Origin: Liquorilactobacillus satsumensis DSM 16230 = JCM 12392
GTDB taxonomy: Bacteria > Bacillota > Bacilli > Lactobacillales > Lactobacillaceae
DNA length: 58,213 nucleotides
Assembly: GCF_001435195.1 (NCBI RefSeq)
Contig: NZ_AZFQ01000034.1
Coordinates: 146,860 to 205,072, forward strand
Direction of reading: 5' to 3'
Numbering within the stretch: position 1 is the stretch's first letter; every line of letters begins with the position of its first letter. Below the pieces are notes generated by a model, which had not been told where the DNA came from, ran no database searches, and saw only the letters and a list, made by a program, of their open reading frames with translations. A program made the position numbers and the translations under genes. Below, piece after piece: positions 24,934-34,311 of this stretch.

Positions 24934-25716
24934 TTACACCTTTTGATAAATAAATGAATCCAGTTTTTTAAGACCTAATTGACTGGCTGCATTAATTGTT
25001 TCCGTCGCACCGGTAAAAAGAATTCCCCCCGGAACAAGCGCAGCAACCAATTTGCGGTAAACTTCATCCCGTGCTTGCGCTTTAAAGTAGATTGTAACGT
25101 TGCGACAGACGACTGCATGACAACTTTGTTCATACGGATCTTGCAATAGATCCTGACGCTTAAAGGTCACCTTACGTTTAAGCTCATTTTTGGCTTCGAA
25201 ACTGCCATCTGGTAATCTTGTAAAAAAACGCTGCAGCTCAGTTTTAGAAAGTTCATTCACCTCATATTCGCGATAAAGCCCCGCACGTGCCTTGTGTAAG
25301 ATTGCCTCGTCAATATCCGTTGCGATGATCCGGGCATTGGAACAATTCATCTTGGCAGCAATCATCGCCAATGTATAAGGCTCTGCACCTGTTGAGCAAG
25401 CCGCACTCCAGATCTTAGGCGCCTCAAAGTGTGCAAAGATTTCTGTTTTTAACTGCTGGGCAAATGTCTCAAAAATCTCTTTGTTCCGGTAAAAATTGGT
25501 CACATTAATTGTTAAATGCTCAATAAAGGCCGTGCGTTCAAGCGCATCTTTTTCAAGCAATCTAGCGTACTCTTCCAACGTCTGAACCTGCGCCTTGTGC
25601 ATTATATTGACAATTCGCCGTTGCATCTGCCGTTCTTTATACGCGGAAAGTTCGATTCCCAACTGTTTTTGTACCCAATTGTTAAAGAAAGTAAAATTTA
25701 GTTCCATTTTTTTCAC
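24934..25716 (-). CDS. cheR: Chemoreceptor glutamate methyltransferase CheR
   Basis: 260 residues. The N-terminal helical domain (about 1-75) recognises receptor helices. The SAM-binding Rossmann domain has WSAACSTGAEPYTLAM, ARIIATDIDEAIL and the VVCRNVTIYF motif. It methylates receptor glutamates for adaptation. It starts within the last codons of cheB (ATGA overlap), so the two adaptation enzymes are translationally coupled. The usual CRN-VxIYF signature is intact. Confidence 0.95.
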   Translation of the reverse strand: MKKMELNFTFFNNWVQKQLGIELSAYKERQMQRRIVNIMHKAQVQTLEEYARLLEKDALERTAFIEHLTINVTNFYRNKEIFETFAQQLKTEIFAHFEAPKIWSAACSTGAEPYTLAMIAAKMNCSNARIIATDIDEAILHKARAGLYREYEVNELSKTELQRFFTRLPDGSFEAKNELKRKVTFKRQDLLQDPYEQSCHAVVCRNVTIYFKAQARDEVYRKLVAALVPGGILFTGATETINAASQLGLKKLDSFIYQKV

Positions 25717-26726
25717 CCAACAATTCGCCTTAATTTTCTTCCAATCATTTCCAAAGATAGCACTTCATCCACGACCTCATTTTCAATTGCACTGCGCGGC
25801 ATTCCAAAAACTACACTTGAAGCTTCATCCTGTGCAATTGTATAACCACCGGCCTGCTTGATGGTTTTCATCCCAGCAGTTCCGTCTTTACCCATGCCTG
25901 TCAAAATAATTGCCGTTAATGCTGGCCCATAAGCCGCGGCAGCAGAATTAAAAAGATAATCTACTGCTGGCCGCGTCCCATGCAACTTCGGTCGTTGGTC
26001 AAGCTTGATGCAACCGGCCGCAAGTGTCATATGCTGATTTCCTGGGCACAGGTACACTTGCGCTTCTATTTTTTCTCCATCGCGAGCTTCTACAACCGTC
26101 ACTTGAGTTTCTTGATTCAGCCGTGCAGCAAACGATGCAGTAAACTCCTTAGGCATATGCTGTACGATAAAAAGTGGCATTTTTAACTCATCTGGTAGCA
26201 TCGCAATTAAACTCAAAAGTGCACCGGGTCCACCAGTAGAAGCTCCAATCACAACTGCTTTGGTTTTTTTCTGCAAATTAGGTAACTGCGACGCTGTCAC
26301 CACAGCTGCAGGCGTTTTACGCTGGATGTGCGGCTGTTCATGATGTGTACTGACTGCTCTAATTCGAGCACAAAAATTATTAATCCATTCTTCTTTGACA
26401 GTCATCAAACTGGTTGGTTTTTCAATAAAATCTACTGCCCCAAGCGCTAAAGCTTCTACGACCGTTTTTTGATTAGTTTCTCCTGTCAGCATAATTACGG
26501 GAGCAGCAGTCCGCTTTTTTAACTCACCCAAGGTCTCTAACCCACCTAAAACGGGCATCACAACATCTAATAAGATCAAATCAAACTTTGCTTGCGCAAC
26601 CAACTCCAGCGCTTGCTTGCCATTTCTAGCAGTTGCCGTCAACCTAAAATCTGCTTGAGTTGCTAGAATATCCGTTACGATCTTACGCATAAATATTGAA
26701 TCATCAACCACCAAGACATCCATCAT
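25713..26726 (-). CDS. cheB: Chemoreceptor methylesterase/deamidase CheB
   Basis: 337 residues. The N-terminal receiver domain has Asp8/9 and phosphoacceptor Asp54 (LILLDVVMP), then a linker at about 125-155. The C-terminal methylesterase domain carries the catalytic triad Ser163 (GASTGGPGAL), His190 (IVQHMPKEF) and Asp281 (GMGKDGTAG). It removes methyl groups from receptors when phosphorylated by CheA. Confidence 0.96.
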   Translation of the reverse strand: MMDVLVVDDSIFMRKIVTDILATQADFRLTATARNGKQALELVAQAKFDLILLDVVMPVLGGLETLGELKKRTAAPVIMLTGETNQKTVVEALALGAVDFIEKPTSLMTVKEEWINNFCARIRAVSTHHEQPHIQRKTPAAVVTASQLPNLQKKTKAVVIGASTGGPGALLSLIAMLPDELKMPLFIVQHMPKEFTASFAARLNQETQVTVVEARDGEKIEAQVYLCPGNQHMTLAAGCIKLDQRPKLHGTRPAVDYLFNSAAAAYGPALTAIILTGMGKDGTAGMKTIKQAGGYTIAQDEASSVVFGMPRSAIENEVVDEVLSLEMIGRKLRRIVG

Positions 26727-26738
26727 CTAAGAAACTCC

Positions 26739-27236
26739 TCATATATATACTATCTGGCTATGAACAAGCCTAACCATCGTCTTGAAATCTTTTAAATCAA
26801 CGATCATTGTCCTGCCAGTCTTGCCACCGACATGCTCTGCCAGCAATGGAATCTGCAGTGCCTGCAGCATCTCTTTTACAGCTTGAATATTGCGCTGCCC
26901 TACATTACCATTTGCAGAAAGCGAGTTGAAGTTAAACATATTAGCTCCCCCCACAATTTTGGCCTTCAAATTGCTGCTTGGAGCACCTTTTTTCAGTTCA
27001 GCTACCATCGCGGGTAAGGCTAGGTCTGCAAATTTAGCAGGATTAATTGTTCCTTTTCCCACAAAGGGTTTGCTATCTGGCAACATAATGTGGCTCAACC
27101 CTCCGATTCCTACCCGTTCATCATAAATGAAAGTTCCCACGCAAGAACCCAAACCAACTGTGAGCATCTTATCCGGTGAGCTTGCAAGCTTGTAGTCAGC
27201 AATACTGACCTTAATTTCTTTTTGTGTCAGTTCCAT
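26739..27236 (-). CDS. cheD: Chemoreceptor glutamine deamidase CheD
   Basis: 165 residues from the ATG at 27236, which gives the usual family N-terminus. The open frame extends further upstream into cheW but is not conserved-looking. Catalytic residues are visible: Thr26, Cys32 (GLGSCVG) and His49 (GGLSHIMLP). CheD deamidates receptor glutamines and activates CheC. The start overlaps the end of cheW by 26 bp and has only a weak ribosome site (AAGGCG), so translational coupling is likely. Confidence 0.93.
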   Translation of the reverse strand: MELTQKEIKVSIADYKLASSPDKMLTVGLGSCVGTFIYDERVGIGGLSHIMLPDSKPFVGKGTINPAKFADLALPAMVAELKKGAPSSNLKAKIVGGANMFNFNSLSANGNVGQRNIQAVKEMLQALQIPLLAEHVGGKTGRTMIVDLKDFKTMVRLVHSQIVYI

Positions 27237-27738
27237 CGCTGTTTTCGCCTTTTTTAACGGTTGACTTATCCCCATCTGCAGTATTATCCATGTCGTCAAC
27301 GGTCTGCAACAGCGATTTTTCTTGCCGATTATCAAACAAATACTCAAGATCAAGTGAAACTACCACATTGTCATCCATCTTCAAAAACTTACTCATGTAT
27401 CCGCGTTTCAAATTTGCTTGTGCCAGCTCATCTTCATAATTTGTCTCAGTTAATGCCGTAATACCCACAATATTTTCAACCAGTAATCCTAGTGACTGTT
27501 CTTTCCAATTACACAAGATTACCTTAGTATCATTATCAACGGCAGTTGCCTGTTTAAAAAGTTTGGCCCGCAGATCAATGACAGGAACCATATGCTTTTG
27601 GAATTCGTAGGCTCCTAGCACAAAAGCAGGTACTTCCGGTAAAGTAATAAAATTATCTTCTTCAACGACTCTTTTAACGATTTTAACTGGAAGTGCAAAG
27701 AGTTGTTCATGACTTTTAAAGATCACATACTGTTCCAT
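27211..27738 (-). CDS. cheW: Chemotaxis adaptor CheW (long, acidic tail)
   Basis: 175 residues. Residues 1-140 form a CheW domain (PVKIVKRVVEEDNFITLPEVP; VLGAYEFQKHMVPVIDLRAKL). The last 35 residues are a charged, probably disordered tail rich in Asp, Lys and Asn. It is not CheV, since there is no receiver domain. It sits between the short receptor and cheD, which suggests service of that receptor, though either CheW could act with all receptors. Confidence 0.9.
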   Translation of the reverse strand: MEQYVIFKSHEQLFALPVKIVKRVVEEDNFITLPEVPAFVLGAYEFQKHMVPVIDLRAKLFKQATAVDNDTKVILCNWKEQSLGLLVENIVGITALTETNYEDELAQANLKRGYMSKFLKMDDNVVVSLDLEYLFDNRQEKSLLQTVDDMDNTADGDKSTVKKGENSDGTDTKRN

Positions 27739-27764
27739 GACAGGCGGCTCCTTTCTTGAATTTT

Positions 27765-29063
27765 TTAAAGCTTGAAACTATCAACTTGGAATTTCAATAC
27801 ATTGGTAATATCTTCAATTTCTTTGACATCTTTTTCAAATTCCTTAATTCTTGCGAAAAATTCTTCAAGATTGGCAGTAACTTCTTCCGTCCCAGCAGAA
27901 GTTTCTGAGATAGCAGAAGAAATGTTGCTAACTGACTGGCTGACCATGTCTTTTTCTTCAACGACTCCCTTGACATTTTTTTCAATCTTTTTAATACTGT
28001 CGACAAATTTTTCAACAATTTCAGAAACATTCTTGGTAGACGTGATTGCCTTTTTCAGATCTTCAGTCTGACGTTCACCGCTCTCATATGAAGAGTTGAT
28101 GGAAGAAACCATATGCTGTGACTTCTTTTTAACTGCTTCGATAATTTCACGAATATTTTTGGTGGATTCTCCGCTTTGTTCTGCCAAGCTGCGAACCTCT
28201 TCAGCCACGATCGCAAATCCGCGTCCTGCTTCTCCTGCACGGGCAGCTTCGATGGAAGCATTTAATGCCAACAAATTAGTCTGCTCTGACAAATCGGTAA
28301 TTAATTCAACAATATTACCAATATTTTGCACATCTTTATTCATCTTATCCATCTCGTCAACGAGCTGTGCTTGATTGCCGCGCTCTTTTTCCCAGTTGGA
28401 TGAAACATGCACCATCATTTCGGAGTTAGTCGCATTGGACTTTTGCGATTCTTCAACATAGCCATTCATCAGTTCAATCTCACGATGAATCTTCTCGATA
28501 TTTTTTGCTAAAACCTGCATATCACTTGCAGTTTGTTCTGCTTCTGCCGCCTGAGAACTAGAAGCTTCTGCGATACTGTTCATCGTATCTCTAACATTTT
28601 CAATCGAATCATTAGATTTTCTTGAGGTTTGCGCTAACGCTGCAGTCATTGTGCTCATCCGATCGCTTTCACTCTTGATGCCGACAATAATCGCAATAAA
28701 GGCGTTGGCTAATCCCTTGACGCCATCCTTAATTTTAAAGATCACCTTTTGATCTGACTTTTGCGGAGTCAGTTCATCAAGGTGTGATAAATCTCCCGCA
28801 ACAACCTGTGCGATATTCTTTTGAACCTTCTCAAGTGCACCTTGGTAAGATGCTCCTCGACTCATCCCCAGTGTTTCACAGGCAATTATGTGCAGTACTA
28901 ACACGATCCCTGCAAAGATCCAAAACTTCTGTGTCGCAACTGCATTGCCGCTCCCATTGATAACAAGCAAGTATGTCCCTAATAAAACTAAAAATGTGAT
29001 TCCGACTGGTGCAAGAACGTGGACACGTGGTCCTTGGAACACTTTCAAAAATTTTTTGGACAT
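27765..29063 (-). CDS. Methyl-accepting chemotaxis protein without extracellular sensor
   Basis: 432 residues. Two membrane helices, at about 15-37 and 46-66, are separated by a loop of under 10 residues. There is therefore no extracellular ligand domain and no obvious PAS or HAMP. The rest is a signalling hairpin with tip [25 protein letters not shown] and methylation-helix segments ([16 protein letters not shown]). It may sense membrane state, energy or cytoplasmic cues (inference). It is the first gene of the che operon behind a SigD promoter and a structured leader. Confidence 0.93.
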   Translation of the reverse strand: MSKKFLKVFQGPRVHVLAPVGITFLVLLGTYLLVINGSGNAVATQKFWIFAGIVLVLHIIACETLGMSRGASYQGALEKVQKNIAQVVAGDLSHLDELTPQKSDQKVIFKIKDGVKGLANAFIAIIVGIKSESDRMSTMTAALAQTSRKSNDSIENVRDTMNSIAEASSSQAAEAEQTASDMQVLAKNIEKIHREIELMNGYVEESQKSNATNSEMMVHVSSNWEKERGNQAQLVDEMDKMNKDVQNIGNIVELITDLSEQTNLLALNASIEAARAGEAGRGFAIVAEEVRSLAEQSGESTKNIREIIEAVKKKSQHMVSSINSSYESGERQTEDLKKAITSTKNVSEIVEKFVDSIKKIEKNVKGVVEEKDMVSQSVSNISSAISETSAGTEEVTANLEEFFARIKEFEKDVKEIEDITNVLKFQVDSFKL

Positions 29064-29190
29064 TGTTGATACCCCTTCCGCTATAAGAAACCATTAGATT
29101 TTTTAAGAACCCCTTCTTCGAATAGCTGTTTTGTCAAAAATAGCTTTGATAACGCTATACTGAACTATTCGCTAGTGATCCTCCTTCTTT
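29064..29190 (-). promoter_or_regulatory. Structured 5' leader of the che operon
   Basis: About 125 bases between the SigD promoter and the receptor start. CGAATAG and CTATTCG are complementary across a 36-base gap, and a smaller hairpin AGCTATTTT-TGAC-AAAACAGCT lies at 29123-29145. No U-tract follows, so it is not a terminator, and read-through from the ftsE-like gene is possible. Confidence 0.5.
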
Positions 29191-29191
29191 C

Positions 29192-29218
29192 ATATCGGTA
29201 ATTATGTAAGAATTTTTA
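29192..29218 (-). promoter_or_regulatory. SigD promoter of the che operon
   Basis: TAAA (29218-29215), 16-bp spacer, CCGATAT (29198-29192). It lies 10 bp beyond the stop of the ftsE-like gene. Confidence 0.85.
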
Positions 29219-29227
29219 ATACGAAAA

Positions 29228-29938
29228 CTACCAGATATAAACATCTTTTGGATCAGCAAAACGCGTAAAGCCACCACGCACTTCATCTCGGACTAGCTTT
29301 CCTGCACGCAACTCAAGAACACGTTTGCGCACAGTGTTGACCATTGTACTGTCATGCGTAACCATGATCACCGTCGTTCCCGACTGATTTATTCTAAAAA
29401 AAAGTTTCATGATCTCTAATGAAGACTTGGCATCCAAATTCGCCGTCGGTTCATCTGCTAAAACTACTGGCGGCTGATTAACAAGTGCTCTGGCAATTGC
29501 AATCTTTTTTTGCTGTCCTAGTGAAAGTTCATTTAAGAAACGATCCTGATAGGCCTCCATCCCAACCTGCTCTAAAACAGCTTGTGCCCGCTCCTTGATT
29601 GCAGCTTTCTTTACACCAACTGCTTCCAAACAATAACGAATGTTTTCAAAAACTGAGTAATAGGGAATAAACAAATCGGTTTGCAAGACAATGCCTAATT
29701 GACGCCGCAACTTATATAGTGCATGCGCCGGGATCTTTTCTAAGTGCGCATTCCCCATTACGATGGACCCCGCACTCAATTGTTCTTCACGCCAGAGGAG
29801 TTTAAGCAGGGTTGATTTACCTGCACCGCTTGGTCCAACAACATAAACAAACTCTCCTTGTGCAACGTCAAAGGAAATCTTTGCTAACGCTGTAATTCCA
29901 TTCTCAAATTCCTTGCTGACATTCTTGAGCCTAATCAT
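29228..29938 (-). CDS. FtsE-like ABC transporter ATPase at the end of the flagellar operon
   Basis: 236 residues, one ABC ATPase domain. Walker A GPSGAGKST is at 35-43, Q-loop Gln86, signature LSLGQ at 138-142 (usually LSGGQ/E), Walker B VVLADE at 158-163 and H-loop His195. The C-terminal tail VRKRVLELRAGKLVRDEVRGG closely follows Firmicute FtsE. No FtsX-like membrane partner is adjacent. It follows flgG by 17 bp and so is probably co-transcribed with flagellar genes. FtsEX normally activates a cell-wall hydrolase, and a role in opening peptidoglycan for flagella is inferred, not shown. A generic LolD/MacB-type ATPase is the alternative. Confidence 0.85.
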   Translation of the reverse strand: MIRLKNVSKEFENGITALAKISFDVAQGEFVYVVGPSGAGKSTLLKLLWREEQLSAGSIVMGNAHLEKIPAHALYKLRRQLGIVLQTDLFIPYYSVFENIRYCLEAVGVKKAAIKERAQAVLEQVGMEAYQDRFLNELSLGQQKKIAIARALVNQPPVVLADEPTANLDAKSSLEIMKLFFRINQSGTTVIMVTHDSTMVNTVRKRVLELRAGKLVRDEVRGGFTRFADPKDVYIW

Positions 29939-29955
29939 TCGTCACCCATCCTTGT

Positions 29956-30738
29956 TTATTCAGAAAAGCGGTTGACGGTTCCCAACATGTCATCCGTTGA
30001 TTGCAATACTTTAGCATTCAGGGCATACGCACGCTGAGTTGTAATCATATCAGCCATTGAACCTGCAAGTTCAACCGTTGAATTTTCCAAAGCATACTGA
30101 TTAATCGTCCCGAGATTATCTCCGTTGGTGGTTGCTAACAGCGTTCCCCCGTTTACAACCCGATAACGATTATTACCGGCCGTTTGAAGATCTTCCATAT
30201 TTTGCGGTTGATATAATGGAATCTTGCCGACTGTGGTTGCATTAGCGCCTTCCTGAATGCTAATCGTTCCATCTGCAGCAATCTTAACGTCACCTTGAGG
30301 CCACTGTGCCTGTGGGACAGTAGTTGTAATCGCTAACCGGTCCCCAGCTTGATTGACCAGTTCCCCTGCTGCATTCCGTTGAAAATTACCAGCCCTTGTC
30401 AGATAAAACTGTCCGCTTTGATCGTATACTCCAAAATAACCTTGACCTGTAATCGCCAAGTCATACGGCGACGAAGTTTTTTTCAGCGCACCTTGTGCTT
30501 GGTTAATTGATTCCTGGTCAACTTCCAAGCCGCGATCCAACCCAATCTGCCCTGCATTTTGGCTTAACCCAACTTCATTTTGATTTACTTGATTATTCAG
30601 TAGTTCTCGAAAACTAGTATCACGACTTTTGTAGCCCACAGTATCGACATTGGCAATGTTATTGGCAATATTATCAAGACTTTTTTGCATTCCGTTTAAC
30701 CCGGATCTGCTGGTTGTTAAAATTCCCCCAAGATTCAT
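29956..30738 (-). CDS. flgG: Flagellar rod/hook-basal body protein FlgG-like (FlhP-type)
   Basis: 260 residues from the ATG at 30738, fixed by AGGAGGTG; a longer frame to 30795 runs into flgF. Rod motif DNIANNIANVDTVGYKSRD follows the N-terminal GGILTTSRSGLNGMQKSL. The C-terminus has the ELAGSMADMITTQRAYALNA helix shared by FlgG/FlgE-type proteins. It is a paired rod protein with the preceding gene, as FlhO/FlhP in Bacillus. Which of the two is proximal or distal rod cannot be told from sequence alone. Confidence 0.9.
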   Translation of the reverse strand: MNLGGILTTSRSGLNGMQKSLDNIANNIANVDTVGYKSRDTSFRELLNNQVNQNEVGLSQNAGQIGLDRGLEVDQESINQAQGALKKTSSPYDLAITGQGYFGVYDQSGQFYLTRAGNFQRNAAGELVNQAGDRLAITTTVPQAQWPQGDVKIAADGTISIQEGANATTVGKIPLYQPQNMEDLQTAGNNRYRVVNGGTLLATTNGDNLGTINQYALENSTVELAGSMADMITTQRAYALNAKVLQSTDDMLGTVNRFSE

Positions 30739-30751
30739 TTCAGCGCACCTC

Positions 30752-31456
30752 CTAAATTTTCCCCAACTCGTTAACTGCTTTATTAAGCGTTTCATTGTTC
30801 GTGCTCAGTGCCTTCTGATTGGCTTCAAACTCGCGCCCTGTCTGAATTAATGAAACCATTTCATCAGCAGTTGCTACATTTGACTGTTCCAAATACCCAT
30901 TTAAGACTTGTGCTGTTTGGACGTTATGGGGTGTTTGCGTGGTTGTATAATATGTATTTCCCTGACTTTCCAATTGTTGCGGGTTATCAAAAGCCACAAT
31001 GCCAAAGGCTGGATTTTGTCCTGCCGCCACCGCAGTTCCTGCAGCGCTCAACACCTGATAACCTTCCTGAGTTACGTATTCATTTTGAGCATTCACTTTA
31101 AAATTTCCATTACGTGTATAAGCAGTGGTGCCATTTGGCATTTTGACAGTGAAGTACCCATCATTTTGAATTGCAAAATCAGTCGAACGTCCTGTTTGTT
31201 TAAATGCACCCTTTTCAGGATTCAATGCAGCTCCATCAAGCTGGTTTCCAAAGGTAAAATCTCCAATTTCTGTGCGCTGATTGACATTTGGACCGCCTTG
31301 ATAATTCTGAAAACGGACTTGTTTAAGCGTTGATTGAAAAAGCTTTTTAGCCTGATAACCAGTTGTGTTAACGTTAGCGATATTACTGCTGGCATTTTCC
31401 TGCCTTTTTAACAAAACATCGATATTTTGTCTGAGTGTGTCCAATCCGCGTATCAT
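30752..31456 (-). CDS. flgF: Flagellar rod protein FlgF/FlgG-like (FlhO-type)
   Basis: 234 residues: N-terminal MIRGLDTLRQNIDVLLKRQ, motif SSNIANVNTTGYQAKK, the mid-protein pattern DFAIQNDGYFTVKMPNG...YTRNGNF, and C-terminal DEMVSLIQTGREFEANQKAL. It is exported as part of the axial rod. It overlaps fliA by ATGA, tying rod synthesis to the sigma factor message. Confidence 0.88.
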   Translation of the reverse strand: MIRGLDTLRQNIDVLLKRQENASSNIANVNTTGYQAKKLFQSTLKQVRFQNYQGGPNVNQRTEIGDFTFGNQLDGAALNPEKGAFKQTGRSTDFAIQNDGYFTVKMPNGTTAYTRNGNFKVNAQNEYVTQEGYQVLSAAGTAVAAGQNPAFGIVAFDNPQQLESQGNTYYTTTQTPHNVQTAQVLNGYLEQSNVATADEMVSLIQTGREFEANQKALSTNNETLNKAVNELGKI

Positions 31457-32163
31457 TTCAATTCCTCCTTAATGAGTCCTTTGAGCTTGGAAATCACCTT
31501 GCCATGAATCTGTGAAACCCGTGCGATCGAAATGTCTAAGATCTGTGCAATCTCTTTTAAAGTTGCCTCGTCTTTGTAATACAGGCTCAAAATCAATTGC
31601 TCGCGTTCCGGCAAACGCTTGATACTTGCAATCAAGGCTTGTCTGCGTTCATTACGCAGTAATTTTTCTTCTCCGCTAACAGTGTGATTGTCAGGCAGAA
31701 TGTCCGTGAGTGCCATCCCACCGTCTTCATGGGAAAATAGAGTATCTTCCAGTGAAACGCTGGCCAAAAAATGAATGTTTTCATAGACCTCTGATAATTG
31801 CCGCGCCGTAATCTTCATTTTGGCACAGAGTTCTTTTTCAGTTGCTTCTCGCTTTAATTCTTGTTCTAATTCCTGCTTTGCATGGTAAAAACGATTAATA
31901 GCCGTCATCTTATACCGCGAAATCTTAGCGTGTTTCCTGATCTCGTCGATAATTGCGCCTTTAATCCGAATGCTCGCATAACTTTCAAACGGTACTTTTT
32001 TAGTAGCATCGAATTTGCGTAACGCATCCATTAAGCCAATCACACCAATGTTGTAGAGATCACCATACTCGTACTCAGTATTCTTAATAGAAATTCGATT
32101 TGCTACTCGCTCTACTAATGGCAAATATTTTAAAACCTCGTCTTCCAGATTCAATTCGTACAC
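31453..32163 (-). CDS. fliA: Flagellar sigma factor SigD (FliA/sigma-28)
   Basis: 236 residues of the FliA/WhiG class. Region 2 is LPLVERVANRIS to YASIRIKGAIIDEIRKH (about 14-80). Region 3 is at about 90-150. Region 4 is REQLILSLYYKDEATLKEIAQ with helix-turn-helix ISIARVSQIHGKVISKLK (about 180-230). It directs RNA polymerase to the SigD-type promoters seen in this window. It starts with GTG at 32163 behind AAAGGAGGCG and lies inside the early operon after flhA, as in Bacillus, but without flhF, flhG or cheB in between. Confidence 0.95.
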   Translation of the reverse strand: MYELNLEDEVLKYLPLVERVANRISIKNTEYEYGDLYNIGVIGLMDALRKFDATKKVPFESYASIRIKGAIIDEIRKHAKISRYKMTAINRFYHAKQELEQELKREATEKELCAKMKITARQLSEVYENIHFLASVSLEDTLFSHEDGGMALTDILPDNHTVSGEEKLLRNERRQALIASIKRLPEREQLILSLYYKDEATLKEIAQILDISIARVSQIHGKVISKLKGLIKEELK

Positions 32164-32203
32164 AAAAACGCCTCCTTTGCATGCTTTCTCCTAAACGCCC
32201 TCT

Positions 32204-34285
32204 TTACAGACTGACGTTTCCGACTGTTTCGATTGCAAGCTCATTTGGAATTTCATTTAACGAAAGCACTGCCATGTTAGGAAAGTTAAACGAAATTAAT
32301 TTGCGAAAAGCAAGCCTGATCTTCGGCGATGTTAAGATAACAAATGAAATATTTTTCATCATTAATTCTTGTTGAATTTTATCAACTGCTTCTAAAATAC
32401 GGTTAACCGCATCCGGTTTGAGCACCGGATACGACCCGGTTGCTGTCTTTTGAATGCTTTGCATGATCAATTCTTCAACCTTAGGATGGATCGTCACAAC
32501 ATTCAAAGAACGATCATCCGCAGCATACTTGGCTGCAATTGTCCGTCGCAATGCCTGTCGGACATACTCTGTCAACTGCTCAGTATCCTTGGTAACTGTT
32601 CCATAATCCGCTAAGGTCTCTAGGATCGTCGCCAAGTCATTAATCGGAATTTTTTCCTCAAGTAAGTTTTGCAATACCTTTTCAACTTCACCCAGCCGCA
32701 AAATGTCGGGAATCAGTTCATCAATTACGACATTATTTTGTTCCTTAATTCCTTCCAATAACTTTTTAACCTCTTGTCGACCCAAGAGCTCAGGGGCATG
32801 CGCAAAGATAATTTCCTTCAAGTGTGTTGCAATCACCGTCAAAGGTTCAATAATTGTAAAGCCTTGCAAATCAGCAGCTTCTTTATCTTTTTCTTCTATC
32901 CACATCGCATCAATCTTAAAGGCTGGTTCCTTTGTCGGAATTCCCTTAAATGGGAATTTTTCATCGTTTGGGCTGATAATCATAAATTTATCAGGGTAGA
33001 TTTCGCCTTTGCCAACCTCATTTCCCCTAATCTTGATTGAATAATCATTAGACTCAAGATAAAGATTGTCTCTAATTCTGACAGGGTGTACAAGGATTCC
33101 TAATTCACGCGCAGTTTGCTTGCGAATTGCAATTATTCGGTTCATCAGACTGTTGTCTACAGAACTGTCTACCAACGGAATCAACCCATAGCCGATCTCA
33201 ATTGCAATCGGCTCAACTTGAAAGGATGAAACAGATTCGTCCTCTTCTTGTTCCTTTTTCTTACGTTGCAAGGCCAGTGTCTGTTCTTCTTTTTTCTGTC
33301 TAATATTTACCTTCTGCTCATTTTGTGTCACAAGGGTACTTGCCCCAAACATCAACACCCCGATAATGATGAATGGCAGAAACGGAAAACCAGGAACAAC
33401 TGCCAAGACCAGTAAGATAACTCCCACAATTCTGAAAAGCTGTGGATAGCGCACAACATCTTTAGCGATATCCAAGCCAAAAGAACTGTTGTTATCAGAG
33501 CGTGTCACAATAATCCCGGATGCAATCGACACAAGTAATGAAGGAATTGAACTTACCAGCCCATCACCAATTGAAAGCTTTCCAAATTGCGAAAGCGCAT
33601 CCGTGATTGCTAAATCACCTTTTAATGAAAAGATAATTGTCCCTGCAATCAAATTCACCAGCGTAATCACAATTCCGGCGATGGCATCACCTTTTACAAA
33701 TTTACTGGCACCATCCATGGATCCATAAAAATCGGCCTCTCTTTGCAGATCTTTACGGCGTTTACGGGCATCTTGTTCAGTAATCAACCCCGAATTAAGA
33801 TCTGAGTCAATTGCCATCTGCTTTCCCGGCATTGCATCTAAGGTGAACCGAGCTGACACCTCAGAAACTCGTCCTGCCCCATTGGTAACAACGACCAATT
33901 GGACAATCATGATAATGACAAACAAAATAATTCCCACAATGTAGTTGCTTCCCGCTACCACATTGGCAAAAGCCGCAATCACGTTTCCACCATTGCCTTC
34001 TGTCAGTATCAACCGCGTCGATGCCATATTGAGTCCCAACTTAAACATTGTTGTCAGCAATAAAAGCGTGGGAAATGTCGTAAACTCTAAAACAGAGTGT
34101 GTGAACAAGGTAATCAGCAAAATATTGATTGCGACCGTCAAGTTGATCACGATTAAGACATCCAAGATAACTGCCGGTAAGGGGACAATGATCAGGCCAA
34201 TGATGCTGACAACCAGAAATGAAACGATCACATCCGCATAATTCAGCTTTCTTTTACTTCTTTTCCTTGCAACCGCCTTGCTCAT
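32204..34285 (-). CDS. flhA: Flagellar export gate protein FlhA
   Basis: 693 residues from the ATG at 34285, which has GGGAGGA upstream; a TTG start 18 bases earlier would include that site. About eight N-terminal membrane helices run to residue 330. The FHIPEP-family signature DAMPGKQMAID is in the loop after helix 4. A charged linker and a cytoplasmic domain of about 340 residues bind chaperone-substrate complexes. It forms the nonameric ring of the export gate. Confidence 0.96.
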   Translation of the reverse strand: MSKAVARKRSKRKLNYADVIVSFLVVSIIGLIIVPLPAVILDVLIVINLTVAINILLITLFTHSVLEFTTFPTLLLLTTMFKLGLNMASTRLILTEGNGGNVIAAFANVVAGSNYIVGIILFVIIMIVQLVVVTNGAGRVSEVSARFTLDAMPGKQMAIDSDLNSGLITEQDARKRRKDLQREADFYGSMDGASKFVKGDAIAGIVITLVNLIAGTIIFSLKGDLAITDALSQFGKLSIGDGLVSSIPSLLVSIASGIIVTRSDNNSSFGLDIAKDVVRYPQLFRIVGVILLVLAVVPGFPFLPFIIIGVLMFGASTLVTQNEQKVNIRQKKEEQTLALQRKKKEQEEDESVSSFQVEPIAIEIGYGLIPLVDSSVDNSLMNRIIAIRKQTARELGILVHPVRIRDNLYLESNDYSIKIRGNEVGKGEIYPDKFMIISPNDEKFPFKGIPTKEPAFKIDAMWIEEKDKEAADLQGFTIIEPLTVIATHLKEIIFAHAPELLGRQEVKKLLEGIKEQNNVVIDELIPDILRLGEVEKVLQNLLEEKIPINDLATILETLADYGTVTKDTEQLTEYVRQALRRTIAAKYAADDRSLNVVTIHPKVEELIMQSIQKTATGSYPVLKPDAVNRILEAVDKIQQELMMKNISFVILTSPKIRLAFRKLISFNFPNMAVLSLNEIPNELAIETVGNVSL

Positions 34286-34311
34286 ACGTGCAGTTCCTCC
34301 CAATAATTCAT

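Noticed and set aside
27237-27353. N-terminal extension of CheD
   Set aside because: It lies within the cheW coding region in another frame and does not resemble the CheD family start.
27211-27738. CheV
   Set aside because: The tail after the CheW domain is a short charged stretch with no receiver domain or phosphoacceptor Asp.
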